From Novosphingobium olei (GTDB taxonomy: Bacteria; Pseudomonadota; Alphaproteobacteria; Sphingomonadales; Sphingomonadaceae): a stretch of DNA of 64,000 nt. The notes under the pieces were generated by a model. It saw nothing but the letters and a program-made list of their open reading frames with translations. It ran no database searches and was not told where the DNA came from. This document shows, piece by piece, positions 1 to 10,253 of the stretch. Where the stretch lies: the NCBI RefSeq assembly GCF_012927405.1, contig NZ_JABBGM010000004.1, positions 341,876 through 405,875 on the forward strand, read 5' to 3'. The translations under genes were made by a program, and so were the position numbers. Within the stretch, counting starts at the first letter, position 1, and each line of letters opens with the position of its first letter.

Positions 1-2
1 CC

Positions 3-761
3 GGTTTCGGCATGATGGCGCTCGCTGCCTCAATGACCGGCGCCAGCATCTGGGCCGTGGACCACGAGGTTCTGAAGGAATTGATCGCTGAAAGCGCGAT
101 CGGCAGCGCCTGGATCGTACGAATGGTCGCGCTTGCGGTAGCGGTCCTATCTGCATTTGCACTGCAGCCGCGTCGATCGATTGCCCGCATTGGCCTTCTC
201 GGGTCGACGGCGCTCGCCATCACAACGATGGTCTGGACCGGTCATGCCGGGGCCACGGAAGGCTGGATGGGTACGATCCACCGGCTCAGCGACATGGTCC
301 ACATGCTGGCAGCGGCGGTGTGGATCGGCGGGATCGCCGCGCTCTCCCTGCTCCTATTCCGTCCCTTGAGGCATCAGACAGCGGCCCGGCTCACGATGAC
401 GTACCGCGCGCTCGAGCAGTTTGCGCGGGTCGGCTCGCTTGCGGTGGCTCTGATTGTCATCACCGGCGGCATCAATTGCCTCGCGGTCGTGGGCTTCCCG
501 CACTTCACGCAGTTCCCCCTGACGCCATACGGCAAGATGCTGATTGGCAAGCTGCTGCTGTTTGCCGCGATGCTAGTTATCGCCGCGCTCAATCGCTGGC
601 GCCTGACACCCGCGCTGAGCTTCGGAATCCGCGATGACAACCCGACCTCGGCCGTGACCGGCCTCAGGCGAAGCCTGCTGGCTGAGGGTAGTGCCGCACT
701 TGCGATCCTCGCCCTGGTCGCTTGGCTCGGCACCCTGGACCCGCTGAGCGCCACGGGATGA
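3..761 (+). CDS. copD: Copper resistance protein CopD, partial (5' end outside window)
   Basis: Inner-membrane protein of the CopD/YcnJ family, linked to copper import or handling in copper-resistance operons. The frame is open to the left edge, so the true start is upstream; the first in-window ATG is at 12. About 250 residues are visible, with six or so hydrophobic segments and the family-typical stretch MVHMLAAAVWIGGIAALSLL near the middle, where the metal-binding His of the family sits. It is followed after a short gap by the copper ATPase on the same strand, so it probably belongs to the same copper operon. Family assignment rests on hydrophobic pattern and that motif; the exact transport direction cannot be read from sequence. 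Confidence 0.82.
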   Translation, partial: GFGMMALAASMTGASIWAVDHEVLKELIAESAIGSAWIVRMVALAVAVLSAFALQPRRSIARIGLLGSTALAITTMVWTGHAGATEGWMGTIHRLSDMVHMLAAAVWIGGIAALSLLLFRPLRHQTAARLTMTYRALEQFARVGSLAVALIVITGGINCLAVVGFPHFTQFPLTPYGKMLIGKLLLFAAMLVIAALNRWRLTPALSFGIRDDNPTSAVTGLRRSLLAEGSAALAILALVAWLGTLDPLSATG

Positions 762-824
762 AATGGCTATTGACCCTGACATGATGTGAAGGTCCATGAA
801 GTGGCGACTGAAGGAGCATTTAGC

Positions 825-3173
825 ATGGCCGAGTCGCATCACGATCACCACCGCCACGGCGCCCATTCCGGGTCGCCGGTAGCGGAACTGGCAGTAGATC
901 CTGTCTGCGGAATGAGCGTCGATCCTGCGGTTACACCGCATGTCGCGACCCAAGCCGGCGCGCACTATTACTTCTGTAGCGCCGGGTGCCTCGCCAAGTT
1001 CAACGCCGATCCGACACGTTACGCAAGCGGCGCGCCGCAGCGATCGGAGCCCGTGCCCGAAGGAGCAGTCTGGACCTGCCCGATGCACCCCGAGATCCAG
1101 CGGCCGGGTCCGGGGAGCTGCCCGATCTGCGGCATGGCGCTGGAGCCGATGACCCCGACGCTGAATAGCGGGCCATCCGCCGAATACTCCGACATGAAGC
1201 GGCGCTTCGTGATCGGGCTCATCCTCGCGTTGCCGGTAGTCGTGCTCGAGATGGGCGGACATCTTTTGGGCCTGAGCCAAGTGATTGGCCAGCAGTTGTC
1301 GAACTGGCTGCAAATGGCGCTCGCGACGCCGGTCGTGCTCTGGGCGGGCTGGCCGTTTTTTGAACGTGGCTGGGCCTCGCTGAAAAGCCGCCATCTCAAC
1401 ATGTTCACACTGATCGCGATGGGAACGGGTGTCGCCTGGGTCTACAGCATGGTGGCGACGCTCGCGCCGGATGTCTTCCCGATGGCGTTCCGCACGGCCC
1501 ACGGCGCGGTTCCGGCGTATTTCGAGGCGGCGGCGGTGATCACCGTGCTCGTCCTGCTCGGCCAGCTGCTCGAACTGCGCGCACGCGAGACGACGAGCGG
1601 CGCGATCCGTGCCTTGCTCGACCTCTCGCCCAAGCTCGCGCGACGGGTTCGTGCCGACGGAGCGGATGAGGAGATTACTCTCGATGCGGTTCTGGTCGGA
1701 GACACTCTGCGAGTTCGTCCGGGCGAGAAGGTGCCGGTAGACGGCGTGGTCCTCGACGGCCGCGGCACGGTCGACGAGTCGATGGTGACCGGCGAGTCCA
1801 TGCCCGTCACCAAGGAAGCTGGCTCCAAGCTGATCGGAGGCACGATCAACCAAACCGGCGGCCTTGTCATGCGCGCCGAGAAGATCGGGCGCGACACCAT
1901 GCTCTCGCGCATCGTCCAGATGGTCGCCGATGCGCAGCGCAGCCGTGCGCCGATCCAGCGGCTAGCCGATACGGTTTCGGGCTGGTTCGTTCCCGCGGTG
2001 ATCGCAGTCGCGGTGCTGGCCTTCATCGTCTGGTCGCTCGTCGGTCCGCCCCCTGCCATGGGCTATGGCCTGATCGCAGCGGTCGCGGTGCTCATCATCG
2101 CTTGCCCCTGCGCTCTTGGTCTCGCGACACCGATGTCGATCATGGTCGGGGTTGGGCGCGGTGCCCATGCGGGCATCCTGATCAAGAACGCCGAAAGCCT
2201 CGAACGCATGGAGAAGGTCGACACTCTCGTCGTCGACAAGACGGGCACGCTCACGCAGGGCAAGCCGGCCGTGGTCGCTGTCGAGACGACTGAAGGGTTC
2301 GGCGAGGACGAAGTGCTGCGCCTTGCCGCCAGTCTCGAACGCAGCAGCGAGCATCCGCTGGCGCTTGCCATCGTCAAGGCCGCGGAGGACCGAAACCTGT
2401 CCATCAGCGAGCCCAGCGAAGTCGACCAGCCTGTCGGGAAAGGGATCACAGGTCTCATCGACGGGCGCCGCATTGTCGCGGGCAATGCACGCTTTCTGGA
2501 CGAGCAGGGCATTGCGACGGTCGATCTCGGCGCGCGGGCCGACCGGCTTCGCAGCGGAGGCGCGACCGCGATCTTCCTTGGCGTCGACGGCAGGATGGCA
2601 GGCGCCATCGGCATCGCCGATCCCATCAAGGAAACAACGCCTGCAGCGCTCAAAGCGCTCGCCGAGGCGGGCCTCCATGTCATCATGCTGACCGGCGACA
2701 ATCGCGTCACGGCAGAGGCGATCGCCCGCCGCCTGGGTATCGCGGATATCGAGGCCGACGTTCTTCCCGACCAGAAGAGCGCGGTCGTCAAGCGCCTGAG
2801 GGAACAGGGCCGGATCGTCGCGATGGCCGGCGACGGTGTGAACGATGCGCCCGCGCTCGCCGCCGCCGACGTCGGCATCGCCATGGGCTCGGGGACCGAT
2901 GTCGCGATCGAAAGCGCGGGAGTGACACTGCTCAAGGGCGATCTGACCGGCATTGTCCGCGCCCGCCACCTCAGCCATGCGACCATGGGAAACATTCGCC
3001 AGAACCTGTTCTTCGCCTTTGCCTATAATGTCGCAGGCATACCGGTGGCGGCTGGCGCGCTGTACCCGTTGTTCGGCCTGATGCTTTCACCCATCATCGC
3101 GGCGGCGGCGATGGCCCTCTCCTCGGTCAGCGTCATCGGCAATTCCCTACGCCTCAGGAGGGTCGCGCTATGA
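825..3173 (+). CDS. copA: Copper-translocating P1B-type ATPase with YHS and heavy-metal-binding N-terminal domains
   Basis: Exports Cu(I) from the cytoplasm using ATP. The N-terminus is His-rich, then has a YHS domain (DPVCGMSVDP, with a YFCSAGCLAKF segment) and a second metal-binding domain (WTCPMHPEIQ ... CPICGMALEP) in place of a classical CXXC ferredoxin-like domain. The core shows TGES, the membrane CPC motif (IACPCALGLATP, about residue 427), the phosphorylation site DKTGTLT (about residue 470), HP in the N-domain (SSEHPLALAI) and the hinge GDGVNDAPAL. I chose the ATG at 825 because a GAAGGAG ribosome site precedes it; an in-frame GTG at 786 is the longer alternative. The stop overlaps the next gene as ATGA, so the two are translationally coupled. 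Confidence 0.93.
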   Translation: MAESHHDHHRHGAHSGSPVAELAVDPVCGMSVDPAVTPHVATQAGAHYYFCSAGCLAKFNADPTRYASGAPQRSEPVPEGAVWTCPMHPEIQRPGPGSCPICGMALEPMTPTLNSGPSAEYSDMKRRFVIGLILALPVVVLEMGGHLLGLSQVIGQQLSNWLQMALATPVVLWAGWPFFERGWASLKSRHLNMFTLIAMGTGVAWVYSMVATLAPDVFPMAFRTAHGAVPAYFEAAAVITVLVLLGQLLELRARETTSGAIRALLDLSPKLARRVRADGADEEITLDAVLVGDTLRVRPGEKVPVDGVVLDGRGTVDESMVTGESMPVTKEAGSKLIGGTINQTGGLVMRAEKIGRDTMLSRIVQMVADAQRSRAPIQRLADTVSGWFVPAVIAVAVLAFIVWSLVGPPPAMGYGLIAAVAVLIIACPCALGLATPMSIMVGVGRGAHAGILIKNAESLERMEKVDTLVVDKTGTLTQGKPAVVAVETTEGFGEDEVLRLAASLERSSEHPLALAIVKAAEDRNLSISEPSEVDQPVGKGITGLIDGRRIVAGNARFLDEQGIATVDLGARADRLRSGGATAIFLGVDGRMAGAIGIADPIKETTPAALKALAEAGLHVIMLTGDNRVTAEAIARRLGIADIEADVLPDQKSAVVKRLREQGRIVAMAGDGVNDAPALAAADVGIAMGSGTDVAIESAGVTLLKGDLTGIVRARHLSHATMGNIRQNLFFAFAYNVAGIPVAAGALYPLFGLMLSPIIAAAAMALSSVSVIGNSLRLRRVAL

Positions 3174-3373
3174 ACTTGTCCAACAAGCGGGCCTGGCTGC
3201 TTGCGGCAGTGTCAGCCGCGCTGATCGCAGGCTATCTGCTCTACCCTGAGCATCGACAGCATCTTTTTGGCCTGGTCCCCTATGCCTTTCTCTTCGCGTG
3301 TCCTCTGCTACACTTCTTCCACGGCAGCCATCATCATGGCCAGCATCGACAATCGGGTGAGGAGCGCCCGTGA
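3170..3373 (+). CDS. DUF2933-like small membrane protein
   Basis: A 67-residue protein with two hydrophobic segments (about residues 9-23 and 34-48) and a His-rich tail (HFFHGSHHHGQH). Small DUF2933 proteins of this kind commonly sit beside copper or other heavy-metal ATPases; no biochemical role is established that I know of. The start overlaps the copA stop (ATGA) and its own stop overlaps the cueR GTG start, so it is embedded in a coupled copA-orf-cueR unit. The His-rich C-terminus could bind metal, which is inference. Confidence 0.8.
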   Translation: MNLSNKRAWLLAAVSAALIAGYLLYPEHRQHLFGLVPYAFLFACPLLHFFHGSHHHGQHRQSGEERP

Positions 3374-3816
3374 ACATCGGACAAGTCTCGAAGGCGACGG
3401 GCGTGTCGCAGCGGATGATCCGTCACTACGAGGGTATCGGATTGATGCCGTCGCCCGATCGACGCGACAATGGCTATCGTGATTACCCTTCACGTTCGGT
3501 CGAGCGCCTGCGCTTTATCGCTAACGCCCGCGATCTTGGCTTCTCGGTTGATGAGATAGGCGCACTTCTCAGTCTTTGGGACGACCGCGAAAGAGCCAGC
3601 AGCGAAGTCAAGGCCATTGCCCTTGTGCATGCCGAAGAACTTGCCCGCAAGGCGGCGGCACTTGAAGCGATGCGCGGCACTTTGCTTGAACTGGTTGCAG
3701 GGTGCAGCGGTGATGCGCGGCCCGATTGTCCAATTCTAGCGGGACTTGCAGAAGAGCGGCAGCGCTCGCCCCAGGAATTGACAGTAGCCCATCGCAGGCC
3801 GAAAGAAGTCATGTGA
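3370..3816 (+). CDS. cueR: MerR-family Cu(I)-responsive regulator CueR
   Basis: Copper-sensing transcriptional activator. The N-terminal winged helix matches the MerR family (MNIGQVSKATGVSQRMIRHY), followed by the long dimerisation helix. The metal-binding loop carries C112 and C120 (GCSGDARPDC), the spacing and positions of CueR, and a serine at the dimer-helix position around residue 77, as in monovalent-metal sensors rather than the Cys of zinc sensors. At 148 residues it is slightly longer than typical. The start is a GTG that overlaps the upstream stop (GTGA). It probably activates the copper operon it lies in; I did not find a convincing MerR-type spaced promoter in the visible part. 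Confidence 0.9.
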   Translation: MNIGQVSKATGVSQRMIRHYEGIGLMPSPDRRDNGYRDYPSRSVERLRFIANARDLGFSVDEIGALLSLWDDRERASSEVKAIALVHAEELARKAAALEAMRGTLLELVAGCSGDARPDCPILAGLAEERQRSPQELTVAHRRPKEVM

Positions 3817-4184
3817 AGCGCTGGTTCTCTCTGCTGTTGCTCGTCGGAGCACTGCTTGGCCTAATGGGCCAGGAAGCGGCATTCGCGCATGTTATCCCGG
3901 TCGAAAAGGCGGAGCAAGGGGTGGCCGCCGCGCAGATGAGCCCCGAATGCGCGGAAATGATGGGTCTCGCGAAGCAGAAGCCACAGTCCGGGAAGCCCTG
4001 TGAGGGCATGACGCCTGACTGCATCGCCAAGATGGGCTGTTCAGTACCGGTGGCGCTTTTGCCGCCGCTGGCATCCGATTCAGCACTGCAATTCCGAGCC
4101 ATGACCCCGGAACTCGCCCCGGCATCGCCCTTGATGGGCCGCAGTTTGGGCCCCGAGCCTGAACCACCCGCACGCCTTGGCTGA
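3813..4184 (+). CDS. Small exported protein of the copper operon
   Basis: A 123-residue protein starting at a GTG that overlaps the cueR stop. It has a clear signal peptide (KRWFSLLLLVGALLG, cleavage likely after AFA-H). The mature part has four cysteines and several methionines (SPECAEMMG ... KPCEGMTPDC ... MGCSV), then a Pro-rich tail without obvious fold. I do not recognise a characterised family. Position in the copper operon and the Cys/Met content suggest a periplasmic metal-handling role, which is inference. A longer in-frame start at 3726 lies inside cueR and would lose the signal peptide position, so it was not used. Confidence 0.65.
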   Translation: MKRWFSLLLLVGALLGLMGQEAAFAHVIPVEKAEQGVAAAQMSPECAEMMGLAKQKPQSGKPCEGMTPDCIAKMGCSVPVALLPPLASDSALQFRAMTPELAPASPLMGRSLGPEPEPPARLG

Positions 4185-4199
4185 ACATTAGCGGCGCGT

Positions 4200-4219
4200 G
4201 GCGAACCTGTGCGTTCGCC
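4200..4219. terminator. Hairpin between copper orf and small Met-rich gene
   Basis: Perfect 7-bp inverted repeat GGCGAAC / GTTCGCC with a 6-base loop, 15 bases after the preceding stop codon. There is no long T run after it, so it may be a weak terminator or an mRNA-stabilising hairpin rather than a full intrinsic terminator. Confidence 0.4.
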
Positions 4220-4255
4220 TCGTGTCTCTCCGCAGTTCAACCAAGGATTATTCAA

Positions 4256-4522
4256 ATGAAGACGATTTTGACGCTCGCCGCTGTTGCGGCAGCACTCGCT
4301 ACCACATCCATTGCCTCGGCTCATGACAATGCCGGGGGCCATTGGGAATGGCGCAGCCAGCCCTCCTTTGGACCCAAGTCGACCCGCCCCTCGCGCGTCC
4401 GCGTCTGGGTCAAGGACGGCGAGACCAGCATGGCTAATTGCGACTGCCCCATGATGAAGACGGATGCTTCCGGTTGCATGATGAACATGCCCGGCAAGAC
4501 TGGGGCGCCGTCGGCGGGCTGA
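4256..4522 (+). CDS. Small exported Met/Cys-rich protein
   Basis: An 88-residue protein with a classical signal peptide (KTILTLAAVAAALATTSIASA, likely cut before HDN). The mature protein ends in a motif-dense stretch MANCDCPMMKTDASGCMMNM, with three Cys and five Met, a composition seen in periplasmic copper-binding proteins. ATG start is preceded by CCAAGGATTATTCAA. No family is recognised with confidence. It lies between the copA-cueR unit and the RND efflux operon, so a copper chaperone or storage role is plausible but inferred. Confidence 0.65.
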   Translation: MKTILTLAAVAAALATTSIASAHDNAGGHWEWRSQPSFGPKSTRPSRVRVWVKDGETSMANCDCPMMKTDASGCMMNMPGKTGAPSAG

Positions 4523-4571
4523 GGCGATTGCCTGGCCGATAGCCGACAATGAACACGGCCGGGCGCGTGGT

Positions 4572-4599
4572 GCCGGCGGAGTATGCCCCCTTCGCCGGC
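4572..4599. terminator. GC-rich hairpin upstream of the RND operon
   Basis: Perfect 7-bp inverted repeat GCCGGCG / CGCCGGC with a 14-base loop, followed by GCCCGTTTGTCC. It sits between the small Met-rich gene and the cusC-like gene and may end the upstream transcript. Only a short T stretch follows. Confidence 0.4.
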
Positions 4600-4660
4600 G
4601 CCCGTTTGTCCAGCTTCACGTTTCGGCATTGGCCATGGCTCTCCCGATTAGGAGATTCCC

Positions 4661-5890
4661 ATGCGATTGATTGTTCTGGCGCCGCTGCTCGCGGCGATCC
4701 CGGGCGTAGCGCTGGCCGAACCGCTGACGTTCGATGCCGCACTTCTGCGTGCAGCACGCGAGGCGCCATCGCTCAAGGCGAGTACATCCGGTGTCGATGC
4801 GGCACGCTCGTCTGCCGTCGCCGCAGGCAGATTGCCCGATCCGACAATCAATATCGGCATCGACAATTTTCCGGTTTCGGGACCGCCCGCCTTCACCTTC
4901 CAGGGCGACAGCATGACAATGGCGAGGATCGGGATCGAGCAGCCTTTCCCCAATCCTGCCAAGCGCCGCGCCCAGCGAGACCGCGCACAAGCGGAAATCG
5001 GCATTGCCGAGGCAGGGGCTGCGGTCGAAGCGCAGAACGTCCGGCTTGAGACCGCGCTTGCGTGGGTCGATCTCTTTTATGCCAAACGACGGCTCGCACA
5101 GTTGCAGGTTCTCGATCAAAGTCTCGGCGAGCTCCAGGCGACCGTTTCAGCCAGGCTGGCCTCCGGCTCGGCGCGACCCAGCGCGGCGCTCGAACCCGAC
5201 CAACTGCGCGCTGCCGTCAACGACCGGCGCAGCGAGCTTGCCGCCGATGTCGCCAAGGCACAGGCGCGTCTGGCGCGCTTTACCGGCGATCCTGAGGTCG
5301 ACGTTTCGGGCGATCCGCCCATCCTCGAGGTCGACCGCGCGAAGCTTGTCGCGGGACTTGCTTCGCTTCCGAGCCTACAGGCGCTCGACGCGAGTGTCGT
5401 CGCTGCGGACGCGGAAACCGAACTCGCCCGCGCCGACAAGCGCCCCGATTGGCGTGTCAGCACCTCCTATGGCCGCCGCGACCCCGCCTACGGGGATATG
5501 GTGTCGGTCGGCGTCAGCATCGATCTGCCGCTCTTTTCGAGGCGCAGACAGGATCCGAAAATCGCCGCGAGTGCGAGCGAGGCGGAGCGGGCTCGGCTGC
5601 TGCGCACGGCGGGAGAACGCGAACTCGTGGCCGCGCTCGACGGCGATCTTGCCGACCATGTCATGCATCACCAGCGGCTGATGAATGCGCGCAATACGCT
5701 GGTGCCGCTCGCCAAGCGCCGGGCTGAGCTAGACATGGCGAGCTATGCCGCAGGCAAGCTCGATCTCGGCAGCGCGCTGCTTTCGACGCTCGCGCTGGCC
5801 GAAGCCGAGGACGATGCGCTGTCGCGCGAGGCCGACGTCGCGCGCGACGCGATCAGGATCAATTTCACCTATGGGGAGATGCGGCCATGA
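4661..5890 (+). CDS. TolC-like outer membrane factor of a heavy-metal RND pump
   Basis: Outer-membrane channel of the CusC/CzcC type, which completes the tripartite export path for metal ions. It has a signal peptide (RLIVLAPLLAAIPGVALA), then the alternating long helices and strands of outer membrane efflux proteins over 409 residues, close to family length. The ATG at 4661 has a TTAGGAGATTCCC leader with a good ribosome site. The stop overlaps the next start (ATGA), so it is co-translated with the adaptor. cusC would be a reasonable name but the outer component is hard to assign to copper versus other metals by itself. Confidence 0.86.
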   Translation: MRLIVLAPLLAAIPGVALAEPLTFDAALLRAAREAPSLKASTSGVDAARSSAVAAGRLPDPTINIGIDNFPVSGPPAFTFQGDSMTMARIGIEQPFPNPAKRRAQRDRAQAEIGIAEAGAAVEAQNVRLETALAWVDLFYAKRRLAQLQVLDQSLGELQATVSARLASGSARPSAALEPDQLRAAVNDRRSELAADVAKAQARLARFTGDPEVDVSGDPPILEVDRAKLVAGLASLPSLQALDASVVAADAETELARADKRPDWRVSTSYGRRDPAYGDMVSVGVSIDLPLFSRRRQDPKIAASASEAERARLLRTAGERELVAALDGDLADHVMHHQRLMNARNTLVPLAKRRAELDMASYAAGKLDLGSALLSTLALAEAEDDALSREADVARDAIRINFTYGEMRP

Positions 5891-7122
5891 GCATGGACGC
5901 GAAGCAGGCCGTGCGCTGGGGCGCCGGAGTTTTGGCAATCGCACTGATCGCGGGCGGCGGAGGCTATTGGCTTGGTCAACGCGGGGGAACCGCAAGCGAA
6001 GCCGGATCGACGCAAGCAGCACGCAAGATCCTCTATTGGTACGATCCGATGGTGCCGGCCGAGCACTACGACAATCCCAATTCGCTTTCGTCGATGGGGA
6101 TGAAAACCGTCCCCAAGTACGCAGATGAAGCGCCTGCCGCGAACGCAGTGCCCGGAATCAACATCGATCCCGCCGCGCGCCAAAACCTTGGGCTGCGGGT
6201 CGTCGCAGCCGAGGTCGGCAGCCTACCGTCCGCGCTCAGCGTCACCGGCACGATCGATTTCAACCAGCGGAACGTGGCGATCGTTCAGGCGCGATCCGGC
6301 GGTTTTGTCACTCGGGTTTATGGCCGCGCCCCAGGCGATGTAATCGGCGCGGGGACACCGATCGCCGATGTGCAACTGCCCGAATGGGGTGGCGCACAAG
6401 GCGAGTTCCTTGCCGTGAGACGGCTCGGTAGGCCGGACCTGACTGCCGCAGCACGGCAGCGACTCAAATTGATGGGCATGTCAGACGGTTTGATCGCCCA
6501 GGTCGAGCGCACCGGACGGACCAATGGCACAGTGACCATCTCTTCGCCGATAGCGGGCGTGATCCAGACACTCGATGCTCGTGCAGGCGTGACGCTCGCC
6601 CAGGGCCAGACATTGGCGCAAGTTACTGGCATCGGATCGGTCTGGCTCAACGCCGCAGTGCCGCAGGCGCAGACTGGCGCAGTTCGCATTGGCCAGAGCG
6701 TGAACGCGACGCTTGCCGCCTTTCCCGGCGAGACTTTCACCGGGCGGATAATCGCCATCCTACCCACGACGCAGCCCGAAAGCCGAACGTTGACCGTGCG
6801 CATCGAACTCCCAAATCGCGGCGGACGGCTCCGCCCTGGCATGTTCGCAAGTGTGGCCCTCGGCGGCGATCAGAACCAGGCCCTCCTCGTTCCGAGCGAG
6901 GCGGTGATCCGTACTGGCGCGCGCATCCTCGTCATGCTCGCGCTGAGCGATGGTCGATACCGCCCTGCCGAGGTTCGCACGGGCCGTGAAGGTGGCGGCA
7001 AGACCGAAATCCTTCAGGGCCTGAGTATTGGCGAGAAGGTCGTCGCCTCGGGCCAGTTTCTGCTCGATTCCGAAGCAAGTTTGACCGGCATCGCTGCGCG
7101 CTCGCTGGAAGGCGGCAAATGA
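5887..7122 (+). CDS. cusB: RND efflux periplasmic adaptor (CusB-like)
   Basis: Membrane-fusion adaptor that joins the inner-membrane pump to the outer channel. A single N-terminal membrane anchor (about residues 13-28) is followed by a YWYDPMVP ... MGMKTVPKY segment, a diverged heavy-metal-binding motif typical of CusB-type adaptors. Barrel-sandwich and beta-barrel segments follow ([37 protein letters not shown] as two short lipoyl-like halves). Length of 411 residues fits. Start and stop overlap both neighbours by 4 bases, which indicates strict co-expression with the cusC- and cusA-like genes. Confidence 0.88.
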   Translation: MSMDAKQAVRWGAGVLAIALIAGGGGYWLGQRGGTASEAGSTQAARKILYWYDPMVPAEHYDNPNSLSSMGMKTVPKYADEAPAANAVPGINIDPAARQNLGLRVVAAEVGSLPSALSVTGTIDFNQRNVAIVQARSGGFVTRVYGRAPGDVIGAGTPIADVQLPEWGGAQGEFLAVRRLGRPDLTAAARQRLKLMGMSDGLIAQVERTGRTNGTVTISSPIAGVIQTLDARAGVTLAQGQTLAQVTGIGSVWLNAAVPQAQTGAVRIGQSVNATLAAFPGETFTGRIIAILPTTQPESRTLTVRIELPNRGGRLRPGMFASVALGGDQNQALLVPSEAVIRTGARILVMLALSDGRYRPAEVRTGREGGGKTEILQGLSIGEKVVASGQFLLDSEASLTGIAARSLEGGK

Positions 7123-10100
7123 TCGCGTCCATCATCCGCGCCTCGGTCAGGGCGCGCAATCTGGTGATTGCGGCGGCACTGGTGCTGACGGCAGTCGGCG
7201 TAATGGCCGTTAGGACCACGCCAGTCGACGCGGTTCCAGACCTGTCCGACGTGCAGGTGATCATCCGCACGACCTACTCCGGTCAAGCGCCGCAGATCGT
7301 CGAAAACCAGGTCACCTATCCCATCGCCTCGACTATGCTCTCGGTGCCGGGCGCGCGGGTGGTTCGCGGATATTCCTTTGTTGGCGACAGCTTCGTCTAT
7401 GTGCTCTTCGACGACGGCACCGATCTCTACTGGGCGCGAAGCCGCGTGCTCGAATATCTGAGCCAGGTGCAAAGCCGCCTCCCCGAAGGGGCGAAGGCAT
7501 CTCTCGGTCCCGATGCAACCGGGGTCGGATGGATCTACGAATATGCGCTGGTCGACAGGACGGGTCGGCACGATCTCGCCCAACTACGTTCAATCCAGGA
7601 CTGGTTCCTGCGTTTCGAGCTCAAGACCGTGCCCGGTGTCGCCGAGGTCGCGAGCATCGGCGGCATGGTCAAGCAGTACCAGATCGTGCTCGATCCGCAG
7701 AAGCTCGCGGCTTACGGGGTCACCGCCGATCAGGTTGCGGAAGCCCTGAAGCGTTCCAACCAGGAGACTGGCGGAGCGAGTGTCGAAATGGCCGGCGCCG
7801 AATATGTGGTGCGCGCGAGCGGTTACCTCAAAACCCTGGACGACTTCCGCGCCGTGCCGATCCGCACTGCGGCGGGCGGCATCCCTGTGACGCTGGGCGA
7901 TGTCGCTACCGTCCAGGTCGGACCAGAGATGCGGCGCGGCATCGCCGAGCTCAATGGCGAAGGCGAAGTTGCCGGCGGCGTCATTGTCATGCGCCAAGGA
8001 CAGAACGCGAGGGCGGTGATCGACGGCGTCAGGGCAAAGCTCGAGGAACTCAAAAAGAGCCTGCCGCCCGGTGTCGAGATCGTTTCGACTTATGACCGTT
8101 CAGGGCTAATCGACCGCGCGGTCGAGAACCTGGGCCACAAGCTCGTTGAGGAATTCGTCATTGTCGCGCTCGTCTGCGCGCTGTTCCTCTGGCACGTGCG
8201 CTCGGCGCTGGTGGCAATCCTGACGCTGCCGCTTGGTATCCTGATCGCATTCATCGTGATGCGGCTGCAGGGCCTCAACGCCAATATTCTGTCATTGGGC
8301 GGCATCGCCATTGCCATCGGCGCCATGGTCGATGCGGCGGTGGTGATGATCGAGAACGCCCACAAGCATCTCGAACGCTGGCGTCAGGCCCATCCCGACA
8401 GCGAGCCGGACAAGCCCACACGCTGGCTGATTGTCACACTCGCCGCCGAAGAAGTCGGCCCGGCGCTGTTCCTAAGCCTCCTCATCATCACGTTCTCCTT
8501 CCTGCCGATATTCACTTTGCAGGGGCAGGAAGGGCGCCTGTTCGCGCCGCTCGCCTTCACCAAGACCTTTGCGATGGCGGCGGCCGCGTTCCTTTCGATC
8601 ACACTCATCCCGGTGCTGATGGGGCTGCTTATCCGGGGACGCATTCCCAGCGAGGAAGCCAACCCGGTCAACCGCTGGCTGGCGCACATCTATCGTCCGG
8701 CAATCGACTGGGTACTCGACCGGCCAAAGCAGGCACTGCTGATCGCCGCCCTGATCTTCGCTACCACGCTCTGGCCCATGTCCCGGATTGGCGGCGAGTT
8801 CCTGCCGCAGATGAACGAGGGTGACCTGCTTTACATGCCCTCGGCGCTGCCGGGCCTCTCACCGGCGGAGGCTGGCCATTTGCTTCAGCAGACCGACCGG
8901 TTGATCAAGACCGTGCCCGAGGTCGAGAGCGTGTTCGGCAAAGCCGGCCGTGCCGACAGCGCGACCGATCCCGCTCCGCTCGAAATGTTCGAGACGACGA
9001 TCCGCTTCAAGCCGCGCGACCAGTGGCGTCCGGGAATGACACCCGAGAAGCTGGTCGATGAGCTAGACGCACGGGTGAAAGTGCCGGGCCTCGCCAATTT
9101 CTGGATTCCGCCGATCCGCAACCGCATCGATATGCTCGCAACCGGGATCAAGAGCCCGGTTGGGATCAAGGTCGCGGGGGCCAACCTGGCCGAGATCGAC
9201 CGCACGGCAAAGCAGATCGAACAAGTGGTCAAGGGCGTGCCCGGCGTAGCTTCTGCGCTAGCCGAGAGGCTGACCGGCGGGCGTTACATCGATGTCGATG
9301 TCGACCGCAACTCAGCGGGCCGATACGGGCTGAACGTCGCCGATGTCCAGGCAGTGGTCTCGGGTGCGATCGGCGGCGAGAATATCGGTCAGACCGTCGA
9401 AGGTCTCGCCCGCTATCCGATCAGTCTGCGCTATCCCCGCGAAATTCGCGATAGCCCGGACAAACTTGCAGCCCTGCCGGTGCTAACGCCCTCGGGTCAG
9501 CAGATCACGCTCGGAACCGTCGCCTCGATCAGAGTCAGCGACGGCCCGCCGATGCTGCGAAGCGAAAACGGCCGGCCGGTCACCTGGATCTATGTCGATG
9601 GCCGTGACCGCGACATGCAGACGCTGGTCCATGACATTAGCCAGACGATCGCCAGCCAAGTCAAACTCCCACCCGGCGTCAGCATCTCTTATACCGGTCA
9701 GTACGAGTTTTTCGTCCGTGCCAAGGAACGGATGAAGCTGGTCATCCCGGTGACGCTAGCGATCATCTTTGCCCTGCTGTACTTGACCTTCCGCCGCTGG
9801 GACGAAGCGCTCTTGATCATGGCCACGCTGCCATTCGCGCTGACCGGCGGCCTATGGTTGCTCTACTTGCTGGGCTACAATCAGTCGGTGGCGAGCGCGG
9901 TCGGGTTCATCGCGCTCGCTGGCGTTGCCGCCGAGTTCGGCGTGGTGATGCTGATCTATCTCAAGCAGGCACTGGAAGCGCGCGAAGATGGCGACGTTGC
10001 CGCAGCAGTACGCGAAGGCGCGCTTTTGCGTGTGCGGCCCAAGGCGATGACGGTCGCGGTGATCCTCGCCGGTCTCTTTCCGGTTCTGGTCGGTGGCGGC

Positions 10101-10253
10101 ACCGGTTCGGAAGTCATGAGCCGCATTGCCGCCCCGATAGTCGGCGGCATGCTGACCGCACCGCTGTTGTCGATGCTCATCATTCCCGCGGCCTATCTGC
10201 TGATGCGCCGCAAATCCCAAGCGCATGTTCAACCCGATGGAGAAGTGAAGTGA
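7119..10253 (+). CDS. cusA: Heavy-metal RND efflux pump (CusA-like)
   Basis: Proton-driven inner-membrane pump of the HME-RND family, probably Cu(I)/Ag(I) export. At 1044 residues it is full length. It shows an N-terminal transmembrane helix, the large porter loop, the central transmembrane block with [20 protein letters not shown] (the family's proton-relay region with D and E), and the C-terminal block ending [16 protein letters not shown]. Followed immediately by a CusF-like metallochaperone, which supports copper/silver as substrate. The coupled order channel-adaptor-pump-chaperone matches known cus loci. Confidence 0.92.
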   Translation: MIASIIRASVRARNLVIAAALVLTAVGVMAVRTTPVDAVPDLSDVQVIIRTTYSGQAPQIVENQVTYPIASTMLSVPGARVVRGYSFVGDSFVYVLFDDGTDLYWARSRVLEYLSQVQSRLPEGAKASLGPDATGVGWIYEYALVDRTGRHDLAQLRSIQDWFLRFELKTVPGVAEVASIGGMVKQYQIVLDPQKLAAYGVTADQVAEALKRSNQETGGASVEMAGAEYVVRASGYLKTLDDFRAVPIRTAAGGIPVTLGDVATVQVGPEMRRGIAELNGEGEVAGGVIVMRQGQNARAVIDGVRAKLEELKKSLPPGVEIVSTYDRSGLIDRAVENLGHKLVEEFVIVALVCALFLWHVRSALVAILTLPLGILIAFIVMRLQGLNANILSLGGIAIAIGAMVDAAVVMIENAHKHLERWRQAHPDSEPDKPTRWLIVTLAAEEVGPALFLSLLIITFSFLPIFTLQGQEGRLFAPLAFTKTFAMAAAAFLSITLIPVLMGLLIRGRIPSEEANPVNRWLAHIYRPAIDWVLDRPKQALLIAALIFATTLWPMSRIGGEFLPQMNEGDLLYMPSALPGLSPAEAGHLLQQTDRLIKTVPEVESVFGKAGRADSATDPAPLEMFETTIRFKPRDQWRPGMTPEKLVDELDARVKVPGLANFWIPPIRNRIDMLATGIKSPVGIKVAGANLAEIDRTAKQIEQVVKGVPGVASALAERLTGGRYIDVDVDRNSAGRYGLNVADVQAVVSGAIGGENIGQTVEGLARYPISLRYPREIRDSPDKLAALPVLTPSGQQITLGTVASIRVSDGPPMLRSENGRPVTWIYVDGRDRDMQTLVHDISQTIASQVKLPPGVSISYTGQYEFFVRAKERMKLVIPVTLAIIFALLYLTFRRWDEALLIMATLPFALTGGLWLLYLLGYNQSVASAVGFIALAGVAAEFGVVMLIYLKQALEAREDGDVAAAVREGALLRVRPKAMTVAVILAGLFPVLVGGGTGSEVMSRIAAPIVGGMLTAPLLSMLIIPAAYLLMRRKSQAHVQPDGEVK

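Noticed and set aside
573..1853. 426-codon minus-strand frame
   Set aside because: Antisense to copA, Arg-rich composition typical of GC-rich shadow frames.
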